A DNA stretch of 64,000 nt from Sphingobacteriia bacterium 24-36-13 (GTDB lineage: Bacteria; Bacteroidota; Bacteroidia; Chitinophagales; Chitinophagaceae): contig NCHN01000015.1 in NCBI GenBank assembly GCA_002281875.1, forward strand, positions 1-64,000, in the 5' to 3' direction. Positions within the stretch are counted from its first letter, which is position 1. Each line of letters starts with the position of its first letter. The notes below the pieces were generated by a model. It ran no database searches. It was not told the DNA's origin and worked only from the letters and a program-made list of their open reading frames with translations. Shown here piece after piece: positions 8,314 to 18,500 of the stretch. The position numbers were made by a program, and so were the translations under genes.

Positions 8314-8892
8314 ATGGCTGTTTTAAAGTTTAGAATTTATTTAGAAGAAGACGACGCGGTTTATCGCGATATCGTAATTAAGCATAATCAATTCTTTTTG
8401 GATTTGCATTTTGCTATTTTGAAATCATTCGAATTTGATTCGAAGCACCAAGCCACTTTTTTTAGAAGCAATGATAATTGGTTGCGCGGGAGGGAAATTA
8501 GTTATGAAAAATACGATAAACCATATCGTGTAGACCCCTTATTGATGGCCGAAACCACTATTGGTTCAGAAATACAGGATGTAAATCAAAAATTTATTTA
8601 CGAATATGATTTTGCAAAAGGGTGGGTATTTTTAGTTGCATTAATCAGTGTAAATAAAGAAGTTAATCCAAAATTAACCTATCCAGCAGTTTCAAGAGTG
8701 GAAGGTATTGGCCCTCAGCAATACGGTACAAAGAGTTTATTGGGTGATAAGTTTGCCGATATAGAAGAGAAATACGATTTAAATGAAGCAACTGAAGGGT
8801 TTGGTGAGGAAGGCGAAGAGGCACCAAGTGAAGCAGATGGAGATGATGATGGTATAGGTGGTGAAGAACAAAGAGACGATTTTGAAGATTAA
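8314..8892 (+). CDS. pRiA4b ORF-3-like protein with acidic tail
   Basis: This 192-residue protein begins VLKFRIYLEEDDAVYRDIVI and continues with FLDLHFAILKSFEFD, which resembles the plasmid pRiA4b ORF-3-like fold (beta strands then a helix ending in a conserved Phe/Asp region, FIYEYDFAKGW). Members are widespread and of unknown function. The last 35 or so residues are almost only Glu, Asp and Gly, as in small acidic adaptor or nucleic-acid-mimic tails. The gene lies just upstream of miaA and overlaps its GTG start by 35 bp, so the two are co-transcribed. A weak -7-like TATTTTG sits at 8281. Confidence 0.75.
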   Translation: MAVLKFRIYLEEDDAVYRDIVIKHNQFFLDLHFAILKSFEFDSKHQATFFRSNDNWLRGREISYEKYDKPYRVDPLLMAETTIGSEIQDVNQKFIYEYDFAKGWVFLVALISVNKEVNPKLTYPAVSRVEGIGPQQYGTKSLLGDKFADIEEKYDLNEATEGFGEEGEEAPSEADGDDDGIGGEEQRDDFED

Positions 8893-9793
8893 GCCTACGG
8901 TATATATTATTGCAGGTCCTACTGCTGTAGGAAAAACTGCAGTATCTGTTGAATTAGCTAAAGCGCTTAACACGGAAATTATTTCCGCAGATTCAAGACA
9001 ATGCTTTTCTGAATTATCGATTGGTGTTGCAAGGCCAAGTCAAGCTGAATTAGCAGCTGTGCCACATTATTTTATTGGGAATCATTCTGTTGAAACCGAT
9101 ATTAATGCGGGGTATTTTGAAAAATATGCTTTGGAAAAAGCGGATGCAGTTTTTTCAAAAAAGGACAAGTTGGTAATGGTAGGAGGAACAGGATTATATA
9201 TTCGCGCATTTTGTGAAGGGATTGACCCTATGCCTGTAATTGATCTAGCTATACGCGCCGAAATTATCGACAATTATGAATCAAAGGGTTTGATATGGCT
9301 GCAATCAGAACTAAAGCACCGTGATCCTGCATTTTGGGAAACAGCAGAACAATCGAATCCACAAAGGTTGATGCGCGCATTGGAAGTGTTGAATGCGACC
9401 GGACAATCCATTCTTGTTTTTAGAACGGCAGAGAAAAAACAGCGACCATTTAATATAATCAAGATTGGCTTAGAAATGCCGATGGATCAGCTGACCCTTC
9501 GAATAAATAGCAGGGTAGATCAAATGATGCAAGATGGATTAATTGATGAAGTGCAATCAGTTACTCAATATAGAAGTAAATCGGCTTTACAAACGGTAGG
9601 ATATAAAGAGGTCTTTGAATATTTAGATGGAACAATTTCAAAGGATGCGGCAATTCAACAAATCAAACACCATACCCGTCAATATGCCAAACGTCAAATG
9701 ACTTGGTTTAAAAAAGATGCTGAATTCAAATGGATCAATATGGCATCTCAATCGGTAGAAGCAGCATTGCAAGAAGTTTTGAGTTTAAAATAA
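8858..9793 (+). CDS. miaA: tRNA dimethylallyltransferase
   Basis: MiaA transfers a dimethylallyl group from DMAPP to N6 of A37 in tRNAs that read UNN codons. The 311 residues match the family length. Visible features: P-loop AGPTAVGKT, the substrate motif ISADSRQCF, GGTGLYIRAFCEG and the C-terminal RQYAKRQMTWFKK. The longest form starts at GTG 8858, inside the preceding gene; TTG 8882 would leave a normal N-terminus with a shorter overlap, so the start is uncertain. It converges on murB with only 5 bp between stops. Confidence 0.95.
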   Translation: MVKNKETILKIKPTVYIIAGPTAVGKTAVSVELAKALNTEIISADSRQCFSELSIGVARPSQAELAAVPHYFIGNHSVETDINAGYFEKYALEKADAVFSKKDKLVMVGGTGLYIRAFCEGIDPMPVIDLAIRAEIIDNYESKGLIWLQSELKHRDPAFWETAEQSNPQRLMRALEVLNATGQSILVFRTAEKKQRPFNIIKIGLEMPMDQLTLRINSRVDQMMQDGLIDEVQSVTQYRSKSALQTVGYKEVFEYLDGTISKDAAIQQIKHHTRQYAKRQMTWFKKDAEFKWINMASQSVEAALQEVLSLK

Positions 9794-9798
9794 TCTGC

Positions 9799-10821
9799 TT
9801 AATAAATATTTACCTCTCTCTCTAGCTCTATTCCAAATTCAATTTTTACTTTTTCAATAATTTGTGTACTTAAATTAAATATTTCTAAGCCGGTTGCATG
9901 TCCATAATTGACTAATACCAATGGTTGCAGCGGATAGCAACCTGCGTCTCCAGCTCTAAATCCTTTCCAACCGGTTTGTTCAATTAACCAAGCTGCAGGT
10001 ACTTTGGTGTGCGATCCATTTTGAACAGCAAAACCAGGAATGGATGCATATGCTTTTTTTAATTCATCATATAATACCGTTGGAATAATAGGGTTTTTGA
10101 AAAAGCTTCCTGCATTCCCAATTTTAGTAGGATCTGGTAATTTTCGTTGCCTAATTCGAATAACTGCATCGGCAATTGATTGGATAGTAAGTTGTTTCAC
10201 ATTCATGTTCATCAATTCCTGTTCAATATTGCCATAACTGATATTGAAAATGGGTGTTTTACGTAATCTAACAACTACAGAAAGTATAATAAATTGATTC
10301 CGTAATTGATGTTTGAATACACTTTCTCTATATCCAAATCCACAAGCTTTATTGTCAAAAGATACTATGGAGCCATCGCTAATTTGTATGGCCTCCAATG
10401 ATTCAAAAACATCTTTGATTTCAACTCCGTAAGCACCAATATTCTGCATAGGTGAGGCGCCTATATTACCAGGGATTAAACTCATATTTTCAATTCCTTG
10501 ATATTGCTGTTGAACACAATGGCTTACAAATTGATGCCAGTTTTCACCAGCCATAGCTTTTACAAAATAATATTCATTGTCTTCATTAACCAATTCAATG
10601 CCTTTCAAAGCATTTTGTAAAACGAGCCCATCATAGTCTTTAGTAAAAAGTACATTGCTGCCGCCACCTAGAACGAGTAGGGGATGATTATTTGTTTTAT
10701 TCCATTCCAATAATTCTTGCATTTCATTTAATGAAGTAACCTTGCAAAAATGTTTGGCTAATGCATGAATGCCAAAGCTATTAAATGGTTGAAGGGAAAT
10801 ATTGTCAAGTATTTGAGTCAT
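9799..10821 (-). CDS. murB: UDP-N-acetylenolpyruvoylglucosamine reductase
   Basis: MurB reduces UDP-GlcNAc-enolpyruvate to UDP-MurNAc with NADPH, the second step of peptidoglycan synthesis. The 340 residues fit the E. coli-like type I enzyme. The FAD-binding part shows LVLGGGSNVLFT and SLIPGNIGASPMQNIGAYG; the catalytic Ser lies in NAGSFFKNP; the type I region GFGYRESVFK is present. The ATG shares one base with the stop of priA, so translation is likely coupled. Confidence 0.96.
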   Translation of the reverse strand: MTQILDNISLQPFNSFGIHALAKHFCKVTSLNEMQELLEWNKTNNHPLLVLGGGSNVLFTKDYDGLVLQNALKGIELVNEDNEYYFVKAMAGENWHQFVSHCVQQQYQGIENMSLIPGNIGASPMQNIGAYGVEIKDVFESLEAIQISDGSIVSFDNKACGFGYRESVFKHQLRNQFIILSVVVRLRKTPIFNISYGNIEQELMNMNVKQLTIQSIADAVIRIRQRKLPDPTKIGNAGSFFKNPIIPTVLYDELKKAYASIPGFAVQNGSHTKVPAAWLIEQTGWKGFRAGDAGCYPLQPLVLVNYGHATGLEIFNLSTQIIEKVKIEFGIELEREVNIY

Positions 10822-13265
10822 TAATATATGGGATCTGTATTTGGAATAATATGAACGGAGCGATATCTTTTATTGGATTGTATAAGAACCATTTGTTGGT
10901 GAATTGCTCTTTTGCAATTATTAACCGTTTGGCTGTCTTTAGGGAGTTTCAATAAAATTTCCCAAATGTATTGGTTCCTAATCCTATCTACAATGGGCTG
11001 TGATGGACCATTTAAATAAGCCCCAAATAGATTTGATAGCCCTTGCTGCATAATATTTGCCGCTTCTTCTGCAATATGTTTGTCTTTGTGTTTGAATACA
11101 ACCTGAATTAATCTGGTAAATGGGGGGTAATGAAATTGTTGTCTGTTCTCAATTTCAAACTGATACAATGCTTGGTAATTATGTTGCTGCACAAACTGCA
11201 GAACGGGATGCTTTAAATTGCTCACTTGAACCATCACTTTGCCTAAGCCGTCTTTTCTGCCAGCTCTTCCACTCACTTGTTCCATCAATTGGTATGCTCT
11301 TTCATTCACCCTGAAATCGGTGAAATTTAAAATTCCATCGGCGTCTATAATCCCCACTAAACTTACTTTTTCAAAATCTAAACCTTTCACCACCATTTGT
11401 GTACCTACTAAAATATCAATTCGATGTTGCTCAAAAATTTTAATTAAATTATCGTGATCGTGTTTTCCTTTTACGCTATCGTAATCCATTCGGGCAATAA
11501 CTGCATGAGGAAATGCTTCAGATACCAACTCTTCAATTTTTTCTGTTCCAAAATTCTTTTGAACAAAATGATGGTTCCCACAAGCCAAACAGGTTTGCAA
11601 AATAGGATAGGTGGTTCCACAATAGTGGCAAGACAATTTCTGTTTCCCTTTATGAAAAGTGAGGGTTACATCACAATGATTACAATGTGGAATCCAACCA
11701 CAGGTGTCACAAATCATATAGGGCGCATACCCTCTTCTATTTTGAAATAAAATGATTTGTTTTTTTGCTTCTAAAGTTTCTTGAATGCCTTTTAACAAAG
11801 AAGGGGATAGCGGATTTTCATTTCTTTGTTTTGCCGGTATTTGTTTTAAGTCTATTAATTCTATTGCAGGTAATGCAACATCTCCATATCTTTCTAATAG
11901 TTCTACTAAGCCATACTTTTTCTGTTGAACATTAAAATAGGTTTCAATTGACGGAGTAGCAGACCCTAATAAAACTTTGGCATTAAATAAAGAAGCATAA
12001 TAAATAGCTGCATCTCTGCTATGGTATCTTGGTGCAGGTTCTTGTTGTTTATAAGAAGCATCATGTTCCTCATCACAAATGATCAACCCAAGATTATTGA
12101 ACGGCAAAAACAAAGCAGATCTAGCCCCTAATACTACTTTGGTTTCGCCTGAATTAATTTTATTCCAGATTTCTACTCTTTCATTTGGGTTAAACTTAGA
12201 GTGGTAAATAGCTATATGACCTCCTAAACTTTTTTGTAATCTTCGGATCATTTGAGCAGTTAGTGCAATTTCAGGAAGTAAGTACAATACTTGTTTCCCT
12301 AATTCAATTTGCTCTTCAATTAATTTCATGTACACTTGTGTTTTACCACTGGCCGTAATTCCATGTAGTAAACAAACTGTTTTTGATTCAAATATTTCTT
12401 TGATTGAGACTAATGCTTTTTCCTGTGCTGCCGACAAATTAAAATCTAGGCTAAGTAATTTAGGTAAGCTGGGAAGTCGATCGGTATTTCTTCTTTCCCC
12501 AATTAAAATTCCTTTTTCTATCAATCCTTTCAATTGAGCAGCAGTTGCATTTGCTTTTTTTAAAAGATCAGGTTGGGTTACAATGCCAGTTGTATTTTTT
12601 AAATGTAAATAGGCCAAGAGTAATTCCATTTGCTTTGGTGCTCTGCTCCAATTATTTAATAATTCTTCTAGCTGGTTTTCTTGTGCATACTTAGGATGCA
12701 GTAGAATATAATTCTCTGTTTTCTGTTTGTATTTTTCTTTTAATTCTTCCCAAACAAAACAGACCCCTTTTTCTACTAGTTTTTTTATTACAGGGTAAGT
12801 ATTATTAATGTCTAATAACTGCTGTACTTCGCTAATTTTTAGTTCCCCTTTAATCTCTAAAGCTTCTGCAATAATAAATTCTGAATCTGATAAGTCACTA
12901 AAATCTAAAGACCTTTCTTCGTTCCATTGCAACACACTTTCACTAGACAATTTTAAATTGGCTGGTATAGCAGCCTGCATAACTTCTCCCTCAGAGCACA
13001 TATAATATTGTGCAATCCATTCCCATAATTTAAGTTGGGTTTCGTTTACAACAGGATTAGAATCTAAAATATTTAAAATAGGGGAAGGGGTAAATCCTAC
13101 TGGAATTTCTTTCACAATTCTCTTTACAATGCCAGCGTATTTCTTATTTTTTCTCAATACAACTTCCACTCTAATTCCGGGAACAATAGCTAACTGCATT
13201 TGCTCCGGAACTTGCCAGGTATAATTCTTAGGCAACGCCAATGGTATAATTACTTCAACAAACAA
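10821..13265 (-). CDS. priA: Primosomal protein N' (replication restart helicase)
   Basis: PriA recognises stalled forks and reloads the replisome. In 814 residues it has the N-terminal DNA-binding region (VIIPLALPKNYTWQVPEQ), helicase motif I GITASGKTQVY, DEEH (CDEEHDASYK), a zinc-binding insert with Cys pairs (CDTCGWIPHCNHC, CHYCG, CLACG) and motif VI QVSGRAGRKD. The first codon is TTG at 13265; a TAnnTTTG box lies 14 nt upstream and supports it. murB follows with a one-base overlap. Confidence 0.96.
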   Translation of the reverse strand: MFVEVIIPLALPKNYTWQVPEQMQLAIVPGIRVEVVLRKNKKYAGIVKRIVKEIPVGFTPSPILNILDSNPVVNETQLKLWEWIAQYYMCSEGEVMQAAIPANLKLSSESVLQWNEERSLDFSDLSDSEFIIAEALEIKGELKISEVQQLLDINNTYPVIKKLVEKGVCFVWEELKEKYKQKTENYILLHPKYAQENQLEELLNNWSRAPKQMELLLAYLHLKNTTGIVTQPDLLKKANATAAQLKGLIEKGILIGERRNTDRLPSLPKLLSLDFNLSAAQEKALVSIKEIFESKTVCLLHGITASGKTQVYMKLIEEQIELGKQVLYLLPEIALTAQMIRRLQKSLGGHIAIYHSKFNPNERVEIWNKINSGETKVVLGARSALFLPFNNLGLIICDEEHDASYKQQEPAPRYHSRDAAIYYASLFNAKVLLGSATPSIETYFNVQQKKYGLVELLERYGDVALPAIELIDLKQIPAKQRNENPLSPSLLKGIQETLEAKKQIILFQNRRGYAPYMICDTCGWIPHCNHCDVTLTFHKGKQKLSCHYCGTTYPILQTCLACGNHHFVQKNFGTEKIEELVSEAFPHAVIARMDYDSVKGKHDHDNLIKIFEQHRIDILVGTQMVVKGLDFEKVSLVGIIDADGILNFTDFRVNERAYQLMEQVSGRAGRKDGLGKVMVQVSNLKHPVLQFVQQHNYQALYQFEIENRQQFHYPPFTRLIQVVFKHKDKHIAEEAANIMQQGLSNLFGAYLNGPSQPIVDRIRNQYIWEILLKLPKDSQTVNNCKRAIHQQMVLIQSNKRYRSVHIIPNTDPIY

Positions 13266-13279
13266 ATTGAGATTTTAAA

Positions 13280-13287
13280 CAAAAATA
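13280..13287 (-). promoter_or_regulatory. -7 box for priA
   Basis: On the minus strand this reads TATTTTTG, a TAnnTTTG match ending 14 nt before the TTG start at 13265. It helps decide that unusual start codon. Confidence 0.4.
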
Positions 13288-13290
13288 CGT

Positions 13291-14058
13291 TTAAGGAGTG
13301 GGATAAGAGATATAACGTTTCAACCCCTCTTCCATCATTTGGTAAACGGTATTTTTTAATATGGGTAAATCTTTCATAGTAAGCCCTTCAACTGGTACCT
13401 CCTTTAAATAAACCACTCTATTCTCACCTGGGTTTAATTCGAAAAGGGAACGATAATGCATACGTTTGAGTGTGTCTACTAACAAAAGTGGTTTAATAGG
13501 AGTTTGAGTTTCAATGGCAATTCTAAAAGCACCATCAAAAAAACTTTTTAAGGGTTGGCTGGTTTCATTAAATGTTCCTTCAGGAAAAATAATAATGGAA
13601 ATATGATTTTTGATAGCAGCTTTTAGGGCACGAACACTTTTAGCTCTTGTTTCTGCATCTTTTCTGTTTACTAAAATAACAGCTGCTCTATAAATCCAAC
13701 CAAATACAGGTACTTTAACCATTTCGTATTTCCCCAACGCCCTGATGGGTTGATGGATAGCTAAAACAATGGGGGGGATATCCATGTAGGAAATATGGTT
13801 GGCAACAAAAATATATTGCTTGTTGGTGTCGTGTGGGTGTTCATAAATTTCTTTATGTGATACTCCAATGCTGTAGTACCAAAGTTGAGCCCAAATTCTA
13901 CAACAACGGTACACTAAATTTCCTCCTTTTACTTTACCAGCAGAAATGGCTAACATGGCAAAAGGAAAAACCAAAAGCATGGCAATCACAAATGTGATTA
14001 AAGCATAAATGGTGAATAGGAATAAGCCAACTTTCTTTAACAACGCCATAGCGCTCAT
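13291..14058 (-). CDS. plsC: 1-acyl-sn-glycerol-3-phosphate acyltransferase-like
   Basis: This 255-residue membrane-associated acyltransferase has an N-terminal hydrophobic segment (about residues 8-40), the catalytic HX4D motif in VANHISYMDIPP and the substrate-binding motif FPEGTFNE. It most likely acylates lysophosphatidic acid to phosphatidic acid at the inner membrane; related lysophospholipid acyltransferases share the motifs, so the exact acceptor is an inference. The start may be ATG 14058 or the next ATG, three codons in. It stands 25 bp downstream of no same-operon partner, between gltD and priA on the same strand. Confidence 0.87.
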   Translation of the reverse strand: MSAMALLKKVGLFLFTIYALITFVIAMLLVFPFAMLAISAGKVKGGNLVYRCCRIWAQLWYYSIGVSHKEIYEHPHDTNKQYIFVANHISYMDIPPIVLAIHQPIRALGKYEMVKVPVFGWIYRAAVILVNRKDAETRAKSVRALKAAIKNHISIIIFPEGTFNETSQPLKSFFDGAFRIAIETQTPIKPLLLVDTLKRMHYRSLFELNPGENRVVYLKEVPVEGLTMKDLPILKNTVYQMMEEGLKRYISYPTP

Positions 14059-14105
14059 AAGATATTAAACAGTTTGGCTTTTACCAAAAAAAATGACTCA
14101 AATAG

Positions 14106-15584
14106 TTAAAGGTAGGCGCTCATTACTGTATTGATGTCCTTTGATTCTAATAAAGAACTGCCCATCAAATATTCATCTACTTTCCTTGCACATTCTCTGC
14201 CTTCACTTATGGCCCAAACCACTAGGCTTTGCCCTCTTCGCATATCTCCTGCTGCGAATACTTTTTGAATATTGGTTTGATACTGTTTTTCGGTGGCTTT
14301 TACATTACCTCTTTCGTCAAGTTCAATTTCTAATTTTTCTAAAAGACCTGTTTTTTGTGGACTCACAAAACCCATTGCTAACAAAGCTAATTCACAAGGG
14401 ATTTCTTTCTCCGTTCCAGCAATTTCAATAAACCCAGCGGTCTTTCCATCTTCCGTTATTTTCCACTCCAATTGAACAGTAACCAATGATTTGAGATTTC
14501 CGTTTTCGTCTCCAATGAATTTTTTAGTTGCAATGGCCCATTCTCTATTTGCACCTTCTTCATGAGAGGAAGTGGTTTTTAATATAAATGGATATTGAGG
14601 CCAAGGCATATGACTGTTTCTTGATATGGGTGGTTTAGGCATTAATTCAAACTGGGTTACACTTGCAGCTTTTTGTCTGTTGGCCGTTCCTATGCAATCA
14701 CTGCCGGTATCGCCACCACCAATCACCACCACATTTTTATTTGTTGCAACAATTGGGTTTTCATCAAAGTGAATATCAGCAACTCTTTTGTTTTGTTGTT
14801 TTAAATAATCCATCGCAAAGTGAACACCATTTAATTCCCTCCCTTCTATATTTAAGTCTCTTGGAATAGTAGAACCCCCTGCCAAAACAATAGCACTGTA
14901 TTCACGCAATAAATCATTAATGCTAATGGATACACCCACATGAACATTGCACTTGAATATCACTCCTTCCTCTTCCATTAATTGAATTCTTCTATCAATC
15001 ACCCATTTCTCTAGTTTAAAGTCTGGTATGCCATATCTAAGTAAGCCTCCTGGGGCGTCGTCTCTTTCAAATACAGTTACCTGATGTCCTGCGTAATTCA
15101 ATTGTGCAGCAACAGCAAGCCCTGCAGGTCCTGAGCCAATGACTGCTATGGTCTTTCCTGTTCTAGTGATTGGTTTATTTGGAATGACTAACCCTTTTTC
15201 AAAAGCAATTTCAATAATATGCTTTTCTATTTCTTCAATGGTAACTGGGGGTTGATTAATTCCCAACACACAAGCAGACTCGCAGGGTGCAGGACAAATT
15301 CTTCCAGTAAACTCAGGGAAGTTATTGGTAGAAGAAAGAATTTCATACGCTTCTGCCCAGTTTTTTTTATATACTGCGTCGTTGAATTCTGGAATAATAT
15401 TTCCTAAAGGGCATCCATTGTGGCAAAATGGAACCCCACAATTCATGCACCTTGCACTTTGTTGATTTAATTCCTGCTCAGATAATGGCTTAACAAACTC
15501 CTTATAATGCGCAACTCTCTCCGTTGTGGATTGCTTTGATGGTGCCAGTCGATCAAATTCTAAAAACCCAGTTGGTTTACCCAT
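14106..15584 (-). CDS. gltD: Glutamate synthase (NADPH) small subunit
   Basis: The 492 residues supply electrons from NADPH to the large subunit for glutamate synthesis. The N-terminal Fe-S region has CMNCGVPFCHNGCPLGN and CPAPCESACVLGI. The FAD site is IGSGPAGLAVAAQL and the NADPH site VVIGGGDTGSDC; the C-terminus has the FAD motif FAAGDMRRGQSLVVWAI. It starts 5 bp after gltB on the same strand, forming a gltBD operon. Confidence 0.97.
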   Translation of the reverse strand: MGKPTGFLEFDRLAPSKQSTTERVAHYKEFVKPLSEQELNQQSARCMNCGVPFCHNGCPLGNIIPEFNDAVYKKNWAEAYEILSSTNNFPEFTGRICPAPCESACVLGINQPPVTIEEIEKHIIEIAFEKGLVIPNKPITRTGKTIAVIGSGPAGLAVAAQLNYAGHQVTVFERDDAPGGLLRYGIPDFKLEKWVIDRRIQLMEEEGVIFKCNVHVGVSISINDLLREYSAIVLAGGSTIPRDLNIEGRELNGVHFAMDYLKQQNKRVADIHFDENPIVATNKNVVVIGGGDTGSDCIGTANRQKAASVTQFELMPKPPISRNSHMPWPQYPFILKTTSSHEEGANREWAIATKKFIGDENGNLKSLVTVQLEWKITEDGKTAGFIEIAGTEKEIPCELALLAMGFVSPQKTGLLEKLEIELDERGNVKATEKQYQTNIQKVFAAGDMRRGQSLVVWAISEGRECARKVDEYLMGSSLLESKDINTVMSAYL

Positions 15585-15589
15585 GGTAA

Positions 15590-18500
15590 TTATTTTAAAA
15601 CAGTGTTGTGTTGATTTTTTTTAGCCAATGCTTTTTTAAAGTCAGTAGGGAATACTTTAATAAAATGGGCCAATTGATTGTCAAAATCTTTCAAGATAAA
15701 AGCAGCAACGCTACTATTGGTGTAATCATAATGTTGTTGAATCAATAGTCTTAATTGCATTGCATCTCCTTCGTCTATTGGATCCAACTCTACCATTTCT
15801 ACATTACAATTGGTAGCAAATTCATTGGAAGTATCATAGATATAAGCAATCCCCCCACTCATGCCTGCCCCAAAATTTCTTCCTGTTTTACCTAGTATGA
15901 CTGCAATGCCCCCAGTCATGTATTCGCAGCCATGGTCTCCAATTCCTTCCACTACTACTTTGGCGCCAGAATTTCTTACCGCAAATCGCTCACCTGCTTT
16001 TCCTCTAATATATGCTTCCCCATTGGTTGCTCCGTATAAGGCAACATTTCCAATAATGCTATTTTGTTCTGCAATAAATTGTGCAGATGAATCAGGATAT
16101 ACAATCAGTTTAGCACCGCTCAAACCTTTCCCAAAATAATCATTGGCATCTCCTTCCAATTCTAATTTCAGACCAGAAGTATTGAATGCTCCGAAGCTTT
16201 GTCCTGCTGTTCCTTTGAATTTAAAATGAATCGTGTCTTCGGGTAATCCACTGCTTTTAAAACGTTTTGTAATTTCATTGGACACAATCGTTCCAACTGT
16301 TCTATCTGTATTGATTATGGGGAATTCTCCAAACACTTTTTCTCCATTTTCAATTGCTAATTTTGCAACAGACAATAATTTCCAATCAAGTACTTCAGCC
16401 AAACCATGGTCTTGTAATTCTTGTGCATATAACCCCGTATTAGAATCAGCAGGTTCTTTGTATAATATTTTTGATAAATCAAGTTGGGTATATTTCCAGT
16501 GATTAATAACTAGTCTTTGTTGTAAATAGTCGGTTTGACCTATCATTTCATTAACGGTTCTAAAACCCAATTCGGCCATTATTTCACGCAATTCTTGGGT
16601 AATGAATTTAAAAAAGTTTACTACATGATTGGGGTCACCAGTAAAACGCTTACGCAATGTTTCATCTTGGGTTGCAACGCCTACCGGACAAGTATTTAAA
16701 TGACATTTTCGCATCATAATGCAGCCCTCAACAATCAATGCTGCAGTTGCAACGCCCCATTCTTCTGCTCCTAATAATGCAGCCATTGCTATATCTCTGC
16801 CTGTTTTCATTTGGCCATCGGCCTGAACAATCACCCTAGAACGCAACTTGTTTTTTACCAAGGTTTGATGTGTTTCTGCCAATCCTAATTCCCATGGTAA
16901 ACCCGCATGTTTCACTGAACTTACAGGTGAAGCACCTGTGCCACCATCATGACCTGCAATCAATACTACATCAGCTTTCGCTTTAACAACCCCTGCGGCT
17001 ATGGTGCCAACCCCTGCTTTAGAAACCAGTTTCACATTAATACGTGCTGCACGATTGGCATTTTTTAAATCAAATATCAATTGTGCCAAGTCTTCAATTG
17101 AATAAATATCATGGTGTGGTGGCGGAGAAATTAATCCAACACCGGGTGTTGCATGTCTTGTTTTTCCAATCCATTCATCTACTTTATGCCCCGGAAGTTG
17201 ACCACCTTCTCCGGGTTTGGCGCCCTGAGCCATTTTAATTTGAATTTCGTCTGCTTCTGTTAAGTAAAGTGCAGTAACTCCAAATCTTGCAGAAGCAACT
17301 TGTTTAATAGCCGAACGCATGGAGTCTCCATTTGGCAAAGGGGTGTACCTAATTTCATCTTCACCACCCTCGCCAGTATTGCTTTTGCCACCTAGTCTAT
17401 TCATAGCAATGGCCAATGTAGTATGGGCTTCCCAAGAAACAGAACCAAAAGACATGGCTCCAGTTGCAAAACGTTTATAAATATTTTCTGCAGGCTCTAC
17501 TTCATCTATTGAAATAGAAAGACGATTTGTTTTAAAATCTAATTGACTTCTTAGGGTACAAGCTTGTTCACTTTGATTATTAATGAGCGATGAATATTTT
17601 TTGAAAGTTGTATAATCATTTCTCTTTGTTGCATCTTGTAATAAGTGAATGGTTTGCGGGTTGAACAAATGAAATTCTCCTTTCCTTTTCCATTGGTAAA
17701 CACCTCCAACCGGTAAGCGATCAATGGTTTTATTTTTCTTACTGAATGCAAAAAAATGTTTGGCTAAAGTTTCTCTGGCAATTTCGTCTAGTCCCATTCC
17801 TTCAATTCTAGAAGTAGCCCCTGTAAAATATAAATCAACTACGCAGCTATTGATTCCAATGATTTCAAAAATCTGCGCCCCCTGGTAACTTTGCAGGGTT
17901 GAAATCCCCATTTTAGAAAACACTTTTAGCAAGCCATCATTCACGGCTTTAATATAATTTTTCTTTAATTGTTCAATGTCTAAAGGGCTATCTATTTTAT
18001 TAGATAGTTTCATATCTCTAATTGAAGATAAAGCCAAATAAGGATTGATGGCTGTAGCGCCAAAGCCAATTAAGCAAGCAAAATGATGAGTTTCCCAAAC
18101 ATCTCCAGCTTCAATAATTAAACCGACTTGACCTCTGTATCCCTTCTTGATTAAGTGATGATGAACTGCTGCAGTAGCTAGTAAAGAAGGAATAGGGGCG
18201 TGGTCCGAATCGATGGCACGATCTGTTAAAATGATTACTTCAAATCCATCTTGAACGGCATCAACCGCATACCTGCAAAGTCGATCTATACCTGCTTTTA
18301 ATGAGCCCGGTTTTCCGTCTGCTCTAAAATAAGTTTGTAAGGTTTTGGCTTGGAAAACACCTGTATCTATACTTCTTATTTTTTCTAATTCATGATTATT
18401 GAGAATGGGATGTTGTAATGCTACACTATGACATGCAGTTGGCTCTTCTATTAATAAATTTCCATTGCTTCCTGCAAAGGTTGCCAACGACATGACCATT

